NCBI GenBank assembly: GCA_032158295.1
Contig: CM063256.1
Span: forward strand, 13,128,953 to 13,192,952
From: Pycnopodia helianthoides
Lineage: Eukaryota; Echinodermata; Asteroidea; Forcipulatida; Asteriidae
Direction of reading: 5' to 3'
Length of the DNA: 64,000 nt
The translations under genes were made by a program, and so were the position numbers. Each line of letters begins with the position of its first letter. The first letter of the stretch is position 1. The notes below the pieces were generated by a model, which worked only from the letters and a program-made list of their open reading frames with translations, was not told where the DNA came from and searched no databases. This document shows, in pieces, positions 30,820-44,000 of the stretch.

Positions 30820-32560
30820 CACCTTAAATGAAACTATTTGGCGGACTTATTTTTAAACGATAATCGCCAATCAGGCAAGTATCGTTCAAGAAACTGACTG
30901 TGTATGATATAAGCTATACAGTATTCATTCATCGTAATTGAATAGCGACGACTGTTGTACTATTGGATCGGCAGTTAACAAAAACCTGCGAACGATACAT
31001 AAATACTGTCCACATAACTATTTTAAAACCCATGTTTACTTCTTGGATCCAGTTCGGGATTGTTGATTTCCATTCGATTCTGACCGGAAAGGGCAGCACT
31101 CCAGTGCAGAAAAAGGTGATACACAGCCTGACCATGGAGGTAGAAATGACTGGATCAGAGCCTGCATTGGCTCAGCGTGTCCGGACGGACTCGGTACCAG
31201 CCTAACGAACACGATCAACAGTCATTTCCAACACAACGCGACGTTTTACCACTTAGCTGTTAAAGTAAACATCACTTACGTCTAGGTACCATACACTTAC
31301 TCTGTTGCTGAAGGCCTCAATACAAATTATGCAAATTAGCCTAGTTTTGATCTGTCTGTTTTTTTCCCCGGGGGAGCTCTGCCGAAATCGTCACAACGTT
31401 GTGTCGATCCAGGTTCGTAGACTCGCCCAGTTCTCCGAGCCAGTCGATGTTGCGCCCTATACCGGTGACTAATACAGAAAACAGCGTCGCCAATCAAGAC
31501 TAGGTACGTTTTGACTTTACGGAGACGCGCAGCATGTGGTCTCTCTGCGTATGTTGCATACCATTATTATGCCCAAAACTGACTATTATGCACAACAACG
31601 CTGGTAACACAGTGGGTGGGCATTTTTTCTGAGATATTGGGATATTCGGGACACAACGGTTTGATTTAGGGTCAGATATCGAATACGACTGAAATATCTG
31701 TATCGATTGCCATTGGACGAAATAACAACGCTTTCCGACGTGCAGACATCTTTCCTTGTTGGACTCGCATCCTAGAAGAACAAAGTATGCGATTTCAGCC
31801 CTGTGCCTTCGTTTACTTCCTTGTTGCTTGTCTTTCAAGGTTTGGCAATTTTTAGAATGTTTTAAACATGGATCCGGCCAATCGGTCAAAAATGTCTACC
31901 CCTGAAAGTTACTTAAATTCAAGTGATCTCCTAATCAGACAAGACAGAATAGCAACTATACGTATACGCTCTATAATTATATACTTCTTTATTTGCCGAG
32001 TCTTCAGTTATATTTTTCTCGACTAGCGAATACCATTTACAATCCAAATATGGTCATACTTATTCCAAACCTGCTTCTTTAGGAAGATTTTGAAATAAAC
32101 ATTGAAGTCTGAGTAGTAAATTAGGCTACGGCATAAAGTGGAAATAAGATTGTTAAGCAAATACACATTTATCATGTTGAGTATAGAGACAACGTAACGT
32201 GTGACGTCGCATGTTTACAAAGGAGCCACATAGCCCAAACTTCCTGCAGAAAAATGTGTGTACACTTCCAGAAAGAAGAAAACTTACAATCTTGTTTATC
32301 ACCAAAAATATGATATTTTTTTCCCGACTTTTGATAGGAAGGACGCGAGCACATCTTAAAATTCCTTTATGTAATTTTCTTCCACAATTTGTTTTCTAAT
32401 GAAACAACAAATAAGCATTCTCATAAATGACCAGTGTAGTCTCGCCTGCCAGGAATTTCACTGGATTGCACAAGAGTCAATCTTTTGTAAACAAGGTGAC
32501 ATGGTCTCTACCTGTTATCAACTTTTGCTAAAGAGTTTCTTAAGAACAATTGGAAAAAAT

Positions 32561-32952
32561 AAATGAACATTACAGAATTGGTAAGAACAAAACTTGTAAA
32601 ATATACTTTTTGATCACAGATTTACATTAAACTTACACGGTCTAATGATGATGATTGTAGAAAACATCCCTTGAAATATTTATGTCTGAAATGCCATATT
32701 TGATGAGAAATGAATATACCAATTTTCCGATTGGTGTTTATTGCTCAGTGAGCGTTTTATTCATTTGTTGACTCTATATGATTTCATGCAAATGTGTAAT
32801 CGGTTTTTCACTATTATCTCGTGACCCAGATGGCCGATCGATCTCAAACTTCTACAGGTTTTTCAGTTTATGTATATGGTGGATTACATAAAGTGCTTAC
32901 ACTGCCAGCAACTGTTTTGTTAGCAAAAACCAATTCTGTAATGTTCCTTTAA
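32561..32952. mobile_element. TTAA-type MITE present in copy A only
   Basis: Same family as 30428-30819. Its left end lacks the expected TTAA (it reads AAATGAACATTACAG). The element and its left neighbour are bracketed by identical 22-bp direct repeats at 32531-32552 and 32951-32972. Copy B of the block has a single such 22-mer near 48088-48110 and no element. Confidence 0.75.
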
Positions 32953-33899
32953 GAGTTTCTTAAGAACAATTGAAAAAATTAAGTTCCCAATGTACAATTG
33001 ATTATGAGACACGTCATATAATACACAATAAAACAAAAGTCACTTTTTAAAGTTAAAACTGCATTACACAAGGTCTCAAGAAGAATACCAACTTTACGTG
33101 TAAACGTTATCGATCTGAATTAAAATGTAAATCACATTCACCCGGAATTGTTTTTTATTAAACTTGTTGAGCTTGTAGACGTATTGATTCACGGAGTGAG
33201 AACAATTCGTTTTGTAAAAATCAGCTCCCGACACGTAAGATGAAAAAAACAACACATTAAGAGAGTAATGCTATAGAATGTGCTCCTACACCTTGCATCA
33301 AAGTGTTGGGAAATACTGCAATGAAACCTCTACCCCTAACACTAGATATGCCAGATTATAATTAGCACTAATAAGGACGTACACTAAATAATGTGATCAA
33401 ACGTACACCGTGTTAATCGTGTTCTCTATAAGAACAGTCAAATTATTTTGAAGAGAATGGCCACAGTCGTTGGCTGAGTAAGGTGTGTTTATTGAAAACT
33501 AGATGCAAGAAGTGAAATCATTCTAATTCAAGACGACTTCGGTGAGTTTATGTCTCTGAGGAATTCAGCAAAAATTGTAGCCAACCATAGATCCGAACTG
33601 CACTCATTATTAGGAGATATACACGCATCAATTTATTATAAAAGAGTACAAGCTAAAAGTCAACGAAAGCTTAATACTACTTTTTGGTGATCGGTTATTG
33701 ATTTCCGTCTTGTTACTGGATATGTGGAATCTAATTATACCAATAATCACCGTGTTATAACTGCGCATACTCTCATTGTTGTCTGCAGTAGAGAACTGAT
33801 TGATACTTAGCCAGCTTATTGCATCGCCTGAAGCAAAGAAGTTTGGTAGCTATCTTTGTTAGACTTGCATCCGAGTTGACCTAAATATTGTATACATTT

Positions 33900-34786
33900 T
33901 CAGCACTGTCTTTTCGTGCATTTCCTTGTTGGTCGTTATCGTCAATTTGTACGTATCAGAACTTATAAACCTAGATTTGGCACAAGCCAAAGTCAATTCT
34001 CGTATGACAATACCAGAGTCATTCAGCCCAGCTCTTACATACATCTTCGTGTGTATAATTATTATACACAGATCAAAGAACAAAGCAGCAGAAGTAACAA
34101 CAAGTAGTCAGATAAAAAAATAAAAATACAATGTAGCTAAAAAGGATCACCAAGAGATACTGCCACATAAATGGAACAAATGATACAAACAGGGCTGCTG
34201 CAAACTGCTAATCAACCGAAATGACCTACGTAATCATACAAAGCACGTTTATTGCCTTAGGTTTCTATCCCAGCAGAGTATTTCTCAAAGGGTTCAACAA
34301 CACGCACAAACAACTGTAATTAGTGTACAAATATCCAGTATAATTTGTCTTCTAACGAAAACAAAAAGTTCGTATTGATAAAACATTAAAAAAAATTATT
34401 CTTTAATAGTTCTACTACACGGAACGAAAAATATCCACATAATAAGAATTCTAGTCATTTGTAAATAATTGTTGTATACGTTTTATATATCATGATCTCA
34501 CACAGAGTCTGATTGATACGTGCTTTCTAGACGGAATATTGTCAGTCTTTTATATTTGTGTAATATGCTACATATTAATATTTCATCACTTGCGGTTATC
34601 CTGTTTAAGCGTCTACAGTTGTCAAGAACCTTTCTTACGATGACACCAATTAAAATAATCTATGTTGGGTTAAAAGTGTTTTTTCCCGACTTTAAAATAA
34701 TTTCAAACGGAAACTATTTATTTCGAGGATTGGTACTGGTATGACTTTAATTAGTGAGCGGCAACATAGTGAGTGGTATGGTGTTA
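33900..34786 (-). repeat. FReD-3 3' flank, duplicated DNA
   Basis: A diverged copy of the blocks downstream of FReD-1, -2 and -4 (ATTTGGCACAAGCC, GGGCTGCTGCAAAC, GTGCTTTCTAGACGGAA). It probably includes the 3' UTR next to 34787. The AATAAAGTGC seen in FReD-1 and FReD-4 is not kept. Confidence 0.55.
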
Positions 34787-35031
34787 TTATTGTGGAGTGG
34801 GTCGTATTTTCATCTCTGTGGTTTTGAGTGAGTAAAAACCCCCCTTCCAGAGACGCCAAACGACTCCCCTAATTGCATTGTGATCATACTCCCCGTTAAG
34901 ATTAGAATAGGCGCAGGTGTTGTACCACCAGGCGCCGTGGCGAAAGTGGGCGCAGTTCATGCTGCTGTGTCCATCGTTGTCTCGGTCTTTAGTAGTGAAC
35001 TGAGAGTTATTGTGGTATTCAAGAGAGTCAC
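34787..35031 (-). CDS. FReD-3 exon 5
   Basis: 245 nt, open, with acceptor [60 protein letters not shown], then [17 protein letters not shown]. It is about four residues shorter than FReD-1 between the second cysteine pair and the end. Confidence 0.85.
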
Positions 35032-38000
35032 CTGCAACAAAGAAAGATGCTTTAATTTTGCAGGACGCGCGAGAAAAATGATATTTTATTTAAATTTTTA
35101 TTTTTTCTTTATGATTCCGATTATGAAGTAGTATATATTCTTTGTCCTATGTTCAACTGTAATAACATACTAAGGCAACATATTGGAAACATATACATTT
35201 TTTGAATTGTCCTCGTTATAGGTATAGGGTCATAGGGTCATAAAACCTTTTTGGTAAGAAGCACTGCATCTGTTGGTGTAATAAACAATTTTAAGACAGG
35301 ATTCCCCTTGAAGTATTTTGGTTTGACAAAAATTGTCAAACCAAACCTGTTGAATCTGTGAAACTATTCATGTATGAATCGATTCTGGGATTTCTTAGGG
35401 TTGGTGTCTGTTTGTGAATGCTGCGGCTAGAGATGCTGTTGGTACCCGCTGTCACCTGGCTAAGCGTGGATGGATTCGACATTCTTGTAAAAATGACGAG
35501 TAGACACTGTATTCAGCTGAAACGTAATTGTATCTTTCTTTACAATTTTGCCTCTAAAACTGCACTACATTGACAATCTATGAGCCTACCTTCAAGCCCA
35601 ACAGTTTAACATAAAACGTGTATTTTTCTCTAAAACTGTGTATTTAATCACTGCCAATTGTGTACCATCGCCGAGAACAGCGTCACTGTTTTGAATTCAC
35701 TTGTGGACAAAAAAGACCTATTAGAAAGGTACGGAGCCCGGGAAGGGACAGTTGAAGAAAAAAACTATGAAGAGCCAATTCGTTCCAATCCGTTCGAACA
35801 AATTAGGTTAAGCCAAGGCATGAAATGGCGCTGCATGCATGCGTACAATCCACTCAAAACAACACTTTGCCCAAAGATGGGGGAGGGCCGCGACGCAAGT
35901 AATTTGTGAAAAATTAACAAATGTAGGTCCATGGACACGCAAGCGTAACACTTGTTCAATTTGTATTACAAAAATGTAATTTATCCATATGCATGAATAT
36001 ACGACCGTTGTACAATAGTTTATTTAATTCTTCAGAACTTTTTGTGTCGCTGCCCTCTGCCATCTTGAAGCAGTGTTGCTGTTGAGTGGATAGTACGCAT
36101 GCGTGAAGCGCAATTTCGTGCCTTGGTAAACCGTGCAAATGGATTACTGTAGTTCGTTCGAACTGATTTTTGTAACCGTGCGAACAGATTTCTAATTCGT
36201 TCGAACGGATTAGTTAGCTGTGCGAACGATTTAGCCCCCGCATTATTTGTGTTTCTTATTTACTGTCCCTTCCCGGGCTTTGTAAAAAGTCATTTTGGGG
36301 CAAGTGCAAAAATATACATAACTTTTTCTCAATACATTTTCGGGAAAGACACCGATTTATTTACCTGCGGTTCCTGAGTAACTTCCCAAAGTCAGCCTGT
36401 AGTTGTCACTCACATCGGCGATGCTGAACGAGTCGAAGACTGCATACCTGGATTCGTTTTCGAAGTCTGAAAGATCCACCCTGAGTTTGTACTTTCCCTG
36501 AGCGGTCAGACGGTGCAAGTTGTCATTACCGAGCCAAAACTCTCCCTCTAGATTCCCAAAGCCTCGGCTGTAGTTGGCAAAGTCCAAATAGAAATCAACA
36601 CTGCCGTCCTGGCGCCGCTGGAAAACCTAGCAAAATATTAACGTTTTTCATTCATTTTTTTTTTCATTAATAACCCCCCAAAACAACAACAACTGGCAGC
36701 CCAAAGCTTAATTACGTGGCAATACAAGACAAGAAAGATGAGTTAAAAATTGCACAGATTATATATATAAAAATAGAAACACCGAAGTATGAGTAGGGTA
36801 CATGAATATATAGAACAAAACATATAACAACACTCAATTGGTAAAACATCAAAAACATATTACTAAAATGCACAGAGTATCGTAGGAACCCTCCTACACA
36901 TTGATTGTATGGTTATTGTAACGTTATAGGACCGGGTGGCCCAAGCATTTTGGCCGGGATTGTCTGAAATTCTTTCAGCGTGATTTTTGAATTTCTTATT
37001 ACAAAATAAGGCTTTAAAAAGACTATGAATGTCCATAGACACTGAATGTCCGTTTACTGCTGAGTAGGGCGTTACAAAACAGCAAGGATGTTTTTGTGGG
37101 GGGGGGGGGGGGACGACGGGGAGAGAATGTTTATTGTCAGGGGATGTCGACAGTGAATGTTTATTGTAGCGTTGGGAATGGGTGGCCCAAGCATTTTGCG
37201 CGGGATTGTCTGAAAGTTCCTTTAGTTGATTTTGCGGAGTTGACTGCACACAGATATACTCCAATCTTTGGTGGATCAGAGACAATTCATAAGTGAAGCA
37301 AAGCATTTGATACATAGTTATAGAAAGCAAGAGCCAATTTACAACATGGTGTTTCGTGGCTTAATTTCGAACGAAAATCGTGCATATATTCGTCTTTTGC
37401 GGAAGAGCGGAAAATCACAGAGAGAAATAGCGGCAACGTGCAATGTATCCCGTAGTTCTGTTCAGCGGAATTGTAAACATGAAGGGCAAGTTCACCGGTG
37501 TCACTGTGGCCGAGGTGGGCGAAAAAGACTTCTTTCTAAGCGCCAGGAGCGTCTTTTGGTGAGAAATGTACAGAAACTTAGGAAAACAGAGGGGCCATTT
37601 ACCTCGGCAAGACTAAAGTCTGCATGCAGACTGATGCATGTCTCAGATAGAACCATGAGGCGCGCCATGAATAGACTTGGATTCAAGTACAGGCAAGCTC
37701 GTGAAAAGGGACTTGTAACGGATTTGGATCCGAAGAAGAGAGTGGGGTTCGCCAAGAAGATGACCCGTCAGTACCCGCCAAATCTGTGGACAGATCACGC
37801 ATGTCTGACGGTTCACCACACGATTCACCATGGCATGTTTGCTTGTAACTTACGTAAAAAAGGTTTTTGTTCAACACGAAAAGGGCATTACAGTGCACAA
37901 ACAACACATAACCTGTTCATATTCTTTTGAACCACCTCATTCGGTTATTTGGCAGAAAATCAAACGGTTAACCCTCAAAACCCAAATAGAAAAGAAATTT

Positions 38001-41000
38001 ATGAAATCTCTTTATTTACTCTACTACGGTGAACCGTGTAGACTTGGTTTCAAGCCTGCGATCGTGGCTTTTAGTCTACTTGATAGCCAATACATTATTG
38101 GGCCAAATAGCGCACATAGTTATATTTACCCATGATAGCTTATCTGTGGGGGCGTTTCTCGTGCCTGATACAGAGGAATAACGGCGATCTCAGACTTGAA
38201 ATCAAGTCTATGAATGGTGTAAGTCTATGAATGGTGTAATGGTTAAGAGATACGCTTAACAAGTCAAATGTCTTGAACCTAAATGGAGTTCAGGACAGAC
38301 AAAACGCTCGTGTGTTTTTTTTCTCTTATTTTTATCACCTTCCTCGACAAACAATGAATGTTCATTGCTTATAACCATTCTTTCATTTTTCAATCCCATT
38401 GTTTCTATTCTCTTATTACTTATTTTGTATTAATGCTCACAACATAAAACCACCCCCAACAAAAAAATTACACAAATTTCAACAACAAAAATGTTGCCTG
38501 TGTGTGTTCTTTTGTGTTCAAACGCTCTACTCGGCAAGGAATAGTCATTTACTGTCAAAGCACAATCATAGTCAGCCCCCCCCCCTCCCCGATAAAAACA
38601 TCCTCACTGCTTCGAATTGTGTATTAACGCCGTTTTCAGCAATACATGAACATTGGCTGTCTCTGAACATTCTTAGTCAGCCCCCCCCCCCCACACAAAA
38701 ACATCCTTGCTGATTTGAATTTTGTTTTAACGCCCTACTCAGCGATGAATGGCAATCACTGTCTTTGGACATTCATAGTCATTTTAAAGCCTTATTTTGT
38801 AATGTTTAACCAAAAAATTCACGCTTAAAAAATTGCAGACAGTCTGAAATTCTTTCAGCGTGATTTTTGAATTTCTTATTACAAAATATGGCTTTAAAAA
38901 GACTATGAATGTCCATAGACACTGAATGTCCGTTTACTTCTGAGTAGGGCGTTACAAAACAGCAAGGATGTTTTTGTGGGGGGGGGACGACGGGGAGAGA
39001 ATATTTATTGTCAGGGGATGTCGACAGTGAATGTTTATTGTAGCGTTGGGAATGGGTGGCCCAAGCATTTTGCGCGGGATTGTCTGAAAGTTCCTTTAGT
39101 TGATTTTGCGGAGTTGACTGCACACAGATATACTCCAATCTTTGGTGGATCAGAGACAATTCATAAGTGAAGCAAAGCATTTGATACATAGTTATAGAAA
39201 GCAAGAGCCAATTTACAACATGGTGTTTCGTGGCTTAATTTCGAACGAAAATCGTGCATATATTCGTCTTTTGCGGAAGAGCGGAAAATCACAGAGAGAA
39301 ATAGCGGCAACGTGCAATGTATCCCGTAGTTCTGTTCAGCGGAATTGTAAACATGAAGGGCAAGTTCACCGGTGTCACCGTGGCCGAGGTGGGCGAAAAA
39401 GACTTCTTTCTAAGCGCCAGGAGCGTCTTTTGGTGAGAAATGTACAGAAACTTAGGAAAACAGAGGGGCCATTTACCTCGGCAAGACTAAAGTCTGCATG
39501 CAGACTGGTGCGTGTCTCAGATAGAACCATGAGGCGCGCCATGAATAGACTTGGATTCAAGTACAGGCAAGCTCATAAAAAGGGACTTGTAACGGATTTG
39601 GATCCGAAGAAGAGAGTGGGGTTCGCCAAGAAGATGACCCGTCAGTACCCGCCAAATCTGTGGACAGATCACGCATGTCTGACGGTTCACCACACGACTC
39701 ACCATGGCATGTTTGCTTGTAACTTACGTGAAAAAGGTTTTTGTTCAACACGAAAAGGGCATTACAGTGCACAAACAACACATAACCTGTTCATATTCTT
39801 TTTAACCACCTCATTCGGTTATTTGGCAGAAAATCAAACGGTTAACCCTCAAAACCCAAATAGAAAAGAAATTTATGAAATCTCTTTATTTACTCTACTA
39901 CGGTGAACCGTGTAGACTCTGTTTCAAGCCTGCGATCGTGGCTTTTAGTCTACTTGATAGCCAATACATTATTGGGCCAAATAGCGCACATTGTTATATT
40001 GGCCCATGATAGCTTATCTGTGGGGGCGTTTCTCGTGCCTGATACAGAGGAATAACCGCGATCTCAGACTTGAAATCAAGTCTATGAATGGTGTAAGTCT
40101 ATGAATGGTGTAATGGTTAAGAGAAACGCTTAACAAGTCAAATGTCTTGAACCTAAATGGAGTTCAGGACAGACAAAATGCTTTTTTTTTTCCTCTTATT
40201 TCTATCACCTTCCTCGACAAACAATGAATGTTCATTGCTTATAACCATTCTTTCATTTTTCAATCCCATTTTTTCTATTCTCTTATTACTTATTTTGTAT
40301 TTATGCTCACAACATAATACCACCCCCAACAAAAAAATTACACAAACTTCAACAACAAAAATGTTGCCTGTGTGTGTTCTTTTGTGTCCAAACGCTCTAC
40401 TCGGCAAGGAATAGTCATTTACTGTCAAAGCACAATCATAGTCAGCCCCCCCCCCCCGACAAAAACATCCTCACTGCTTCGAATTGTGTATTAACGCCGT
40501 TTTCAGCAATACATGAACATTGGCTGTCTCTGAACATTCTTAGTCAGCCCCCCCCCCCCCACAAAAACATCCTTGCTGATTTGAATTTTGTTTTAACGCC
40601 CTACTCAGCGATGAATGGCAATCACTGTCTTTGGACATTCATAGTCATTTTAAAGCCTTATTTTGTAATGTTTAACCAACAAATTCACGCTTAAAAAGTT
40701 TCAGACATGTCTGAAATTCTTTCAGCGTGATTTTTGAATTTCTTATTACAAAATACGGCTTTAAAAAGATTATGAATGTCCATAGACACTGAATGTCCGT
40801 TTACTGCTGAGTAGGGCGTTACAAAACAGCAAGGATGTTTTTGTGGGGGGGGGGGGACGACGGGGAGAGAATGTTTATTGTCAGGGGATGTCGACAGTGA
40901 ATGTTTATTGTAGCGTTGGGAATGGGTGGCCCAAGCATGGGTGATCGCGACTCATCGTGATCCGCTTGAACCAAGTAATAGAGCCATCCCTGGTGAAGGA

Positions 41001-44000
41001 ACAGGCAGGTTTAAGGCCTGGGAAGTCCTGCACATGGATCTCTATACATTTTGCTCGGTAGATCATATTTGGAGATAAACCTGTTTTCATTGTGAATGAT
41101 GAGGCTTTTGAGGTAGCTAGAACTGATTTCGCCCGATGTGACAATAACTGCAGTACCAGACTATTTAACGTTCTGATATTTTACTATAAGTTGTCTGGTG
41201 TCTATTGATCCAGTAGAATTGGCTCAAAACGATTAATGTACAATACACATGGAGATAAAATATCACTTTCCAGCCGCAATCCGCAAGCACGAGAAGGTTA
41301 AAACTTGGTTAAAACTAAGAAAAGTTATAAAAACAACAGAGCCATCGACAAGGATGCCCTCGTTTTTAAAAACCCTATAGTCTTATTCAACTTGATCAAA
41401 ATCCTTCTCTTTAGTGTACAACTACATTCTTAGCGATAAATACTCTCATTCATTCACCAGCGTGTTATCTTACCGTCCATCCACCACCGTCTGTCTCCAT
41501 ATCACAGTACACCTGGAAAGCCTCACCGGAGTCTAGAGGTTGAACCGTGTACACGCCACTCATCGATACACCCACCGCAAGAATCTCAGAACAATCCTTT
41601 GGAAGGGCAACTGTAAAGTATGTACAAAATAAAACATAGCTTTTGTTATTCCCGTATCTGCAATTATTTTAATATTTTGTACGATCGTTTGTCCCCCAAT
41701 CCTTTAAAATTGAATTACACCAGGTAAATAGTTCAAATGAATTACTCTAGAGTTCATCATCAGAACTGCACGTATCCGAAGGGATATGAACCCGCGACCT
41801 AAGGATTGACATTAACAAGCATTCTCCTCCCCGAGCCACTGAACTATTTTTATATATATAAAAAGCCACAATACCCTTACCTGCTTCCTCCGTTGTGGTT
41901 CTCTCCGTTACTTCAGCTGTACGAGCCTCGTTCGTGGGGAAGGCATCTTTAAATCAAATCAAGAAAGAGGACTTCATGTCAATGTGGACTTAGAAAGTAA
42001 ACAAAACATCAACATGTATTTCTTAGTCCAATATTAACCATGGTTGGGTAGTTTTTTTTTACCGTACTCTCCAACTCATCTATCTTACTACAGTACTTGT
42101 ATCTAGCTCACAGCAAACCCTTTTCTGTTTGCCGGAGGATGCAACTCCTATGTTCAGCTTGAGACTTCATGATTATAACGATCAAGAGTGAACGGATAAA
42201 CAGCCCCATTGTGCTCAAAAGTCAACACTAGACGACTTCGTTGTAATTTGGCATAGAAAGTGACACAGGGAATTGGAAATGAGGAAGAGCCTGTTTGTAA
42301 AACCATTGTATACTTGTAGTAAATTATATATACGATTGAAGGCTGTGTTTTTCATTCCTGTCTTGATTTATGCTGACCTGGATTATTAAGGGTCGATCCT
42401 TGGAAACGGAAACGAAGCTGAATAAATATTTAGGGACGATTACAACTACATACATGAACTAAGTAGTTCAGCAGACTATACAATTGGACGTCTAGCAAAC
42501 ATCCAAATAATAATCCTACCACAGAAAATCATTTAATACAAAATATAATGATCATAAATGTTTTTTTTTTTACATCAGTGTTAAGTACACTTCTCATGTT
42601 ACTCTGTGCATTTCGAAATTTAAACCTCACCAAACTGCAGAAAACTTTTATTTTTTCTGAATATTTTCCGGACACATTCAGTTTATGTGAAAGTAACAAT
42701 AATTATGGATGTCGAAAAATGGACATCTGTTTTTTAGCTTTCTAAATTATGAAAAACCAGATTGAACGTTGTTTTCTGGTGCATTTTCAACTTTTATGCT
42801 TTTCGTCCCCCTAGGAGATTAAACATTTTCGTAGTATTCATTTTTCTACTTTCTAACTTTCCAGTTTCGAGGAAAGCAGGTTTTACTTATTCACCTACAC
42901 TTACGGTCGAAAAGTGGACATTTGCTTTTGGGTTTCCTAGAAGCAGAAAAGCAGGTTGAACGTTTGAGATAAATCTATTTGTCTACTTTTTTGCTAGCCG
43001 CAAAAAGCAGATTGGACGTTTTGACACAGTGGCACAAAAGCGGACATCTGCTTTTACTGGTTTCCAAAAACCCGAAAAGCCGATCGTACGTTTTGGACAA
43101 TTTCATTTTTCTGCTTTCCTGCTTTCCGGAAAGTGGATCGAACGTTTTTCTAAACAGATCTCCCCCACTCGATAGGGGACACGCATTGGCAGTGGAGTCG
43201 TGCATTCGTTCGACAGGGGAGTACATTTAATTGCTAATGATAAGTGATGCATTTTTCTTTTGGTGCGTGAAACAGATGTCCACATTGAAACCTCTGTTAA
43301 AAAAACTTCGATCCACTTTCCGGAAAGCAAGAAAGCAGAAAAATGAAATGGTCCAAAACGTACGATCGGCCTTTCGGGTTTTTGGAAACCAGTAAAAGCA
43401 GATATCCGCTTTTGTGTCAGCGTATTCGCCAAATTTTTCATACGTCGGCATACGCTAAGCTAAAACGTCAAGGTGTGACAGTGCCATAACTTAATGAAGG
43501 AGAATTGCATCAGTATAAAAATTGCACTTGAATCTATTTCGAGTTCATCATCAGATCTACCTGTATCGAGGCTGTAACTACCCAATACTGAAATACAGTT
43601 ATTATTATTTTTATTTCCCGGGTTGGAAAAGAGTGAGATATGAACCTGCGACCTCAGGATTGACGTTAGCAAACACGTGTTGTCACATTTAATAAATAAA
43701 GCCAAATGCCACAATACCCGTACCTGCTTCCGTCGTTGCGAATCTCTCCGTTGCATCGGCTGTACGAGCCTCGCTAAGATTAGAAATATCTCCAGATGTC
43801 ACTTCTGCAATCCCGGCCAAAATGCTTGGGCCACCCGTTCCTATAACGTTACAATAACCATACAATAACCATTCCCTGTCTCACAATAAACATTCTCTCC
43901 CCCGTCCCCCGTCCCCCCGCTCAATGTTGTCTGGAACGTAGAAGACCGTGCAACAATGTGATTCAACATTGAAAGGGGACAGGGGGGCCCAACGAGATAT

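Larger units (their letters stand above)
18726..32530. repeat. Large duplicated block, copy A
   Basis: From 18726 on, the sequence matches 40947 onward almost base for base, with a constant offset of 22221. After the tandem array the offset is 15559, and it holds to about 32530 (48088). The difference, 6662, equals three array units of about 2221. Similarity continues beyond with more differences, up to the FReD-3 and FReD-4 3' flanks. Confidence 0.85.
28963..33900. other. FReD-2 5' flank; no gene seen
   Basis: A TATA-like box lies at 29059-29064. Most of this DNA is repeated at 44522-49050 with few differences. Two TTAA-type MITEs sit at 30428-30819 and 32561-32952. Open frames at 30963-31205 and 31500-31889 are kept in both copies only because the DNA is nearly identical. 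They match no family I know, and no splice-linked exons are evident. Confidence 0.5.

Noticed and set aside
31500..31889. 129-residue frame, kept at 47058-47447
   Set aside because: Both copies lie in near-identical duplicated DNA, so conservation is not informative. The residues match no family and there is no start or splice support.
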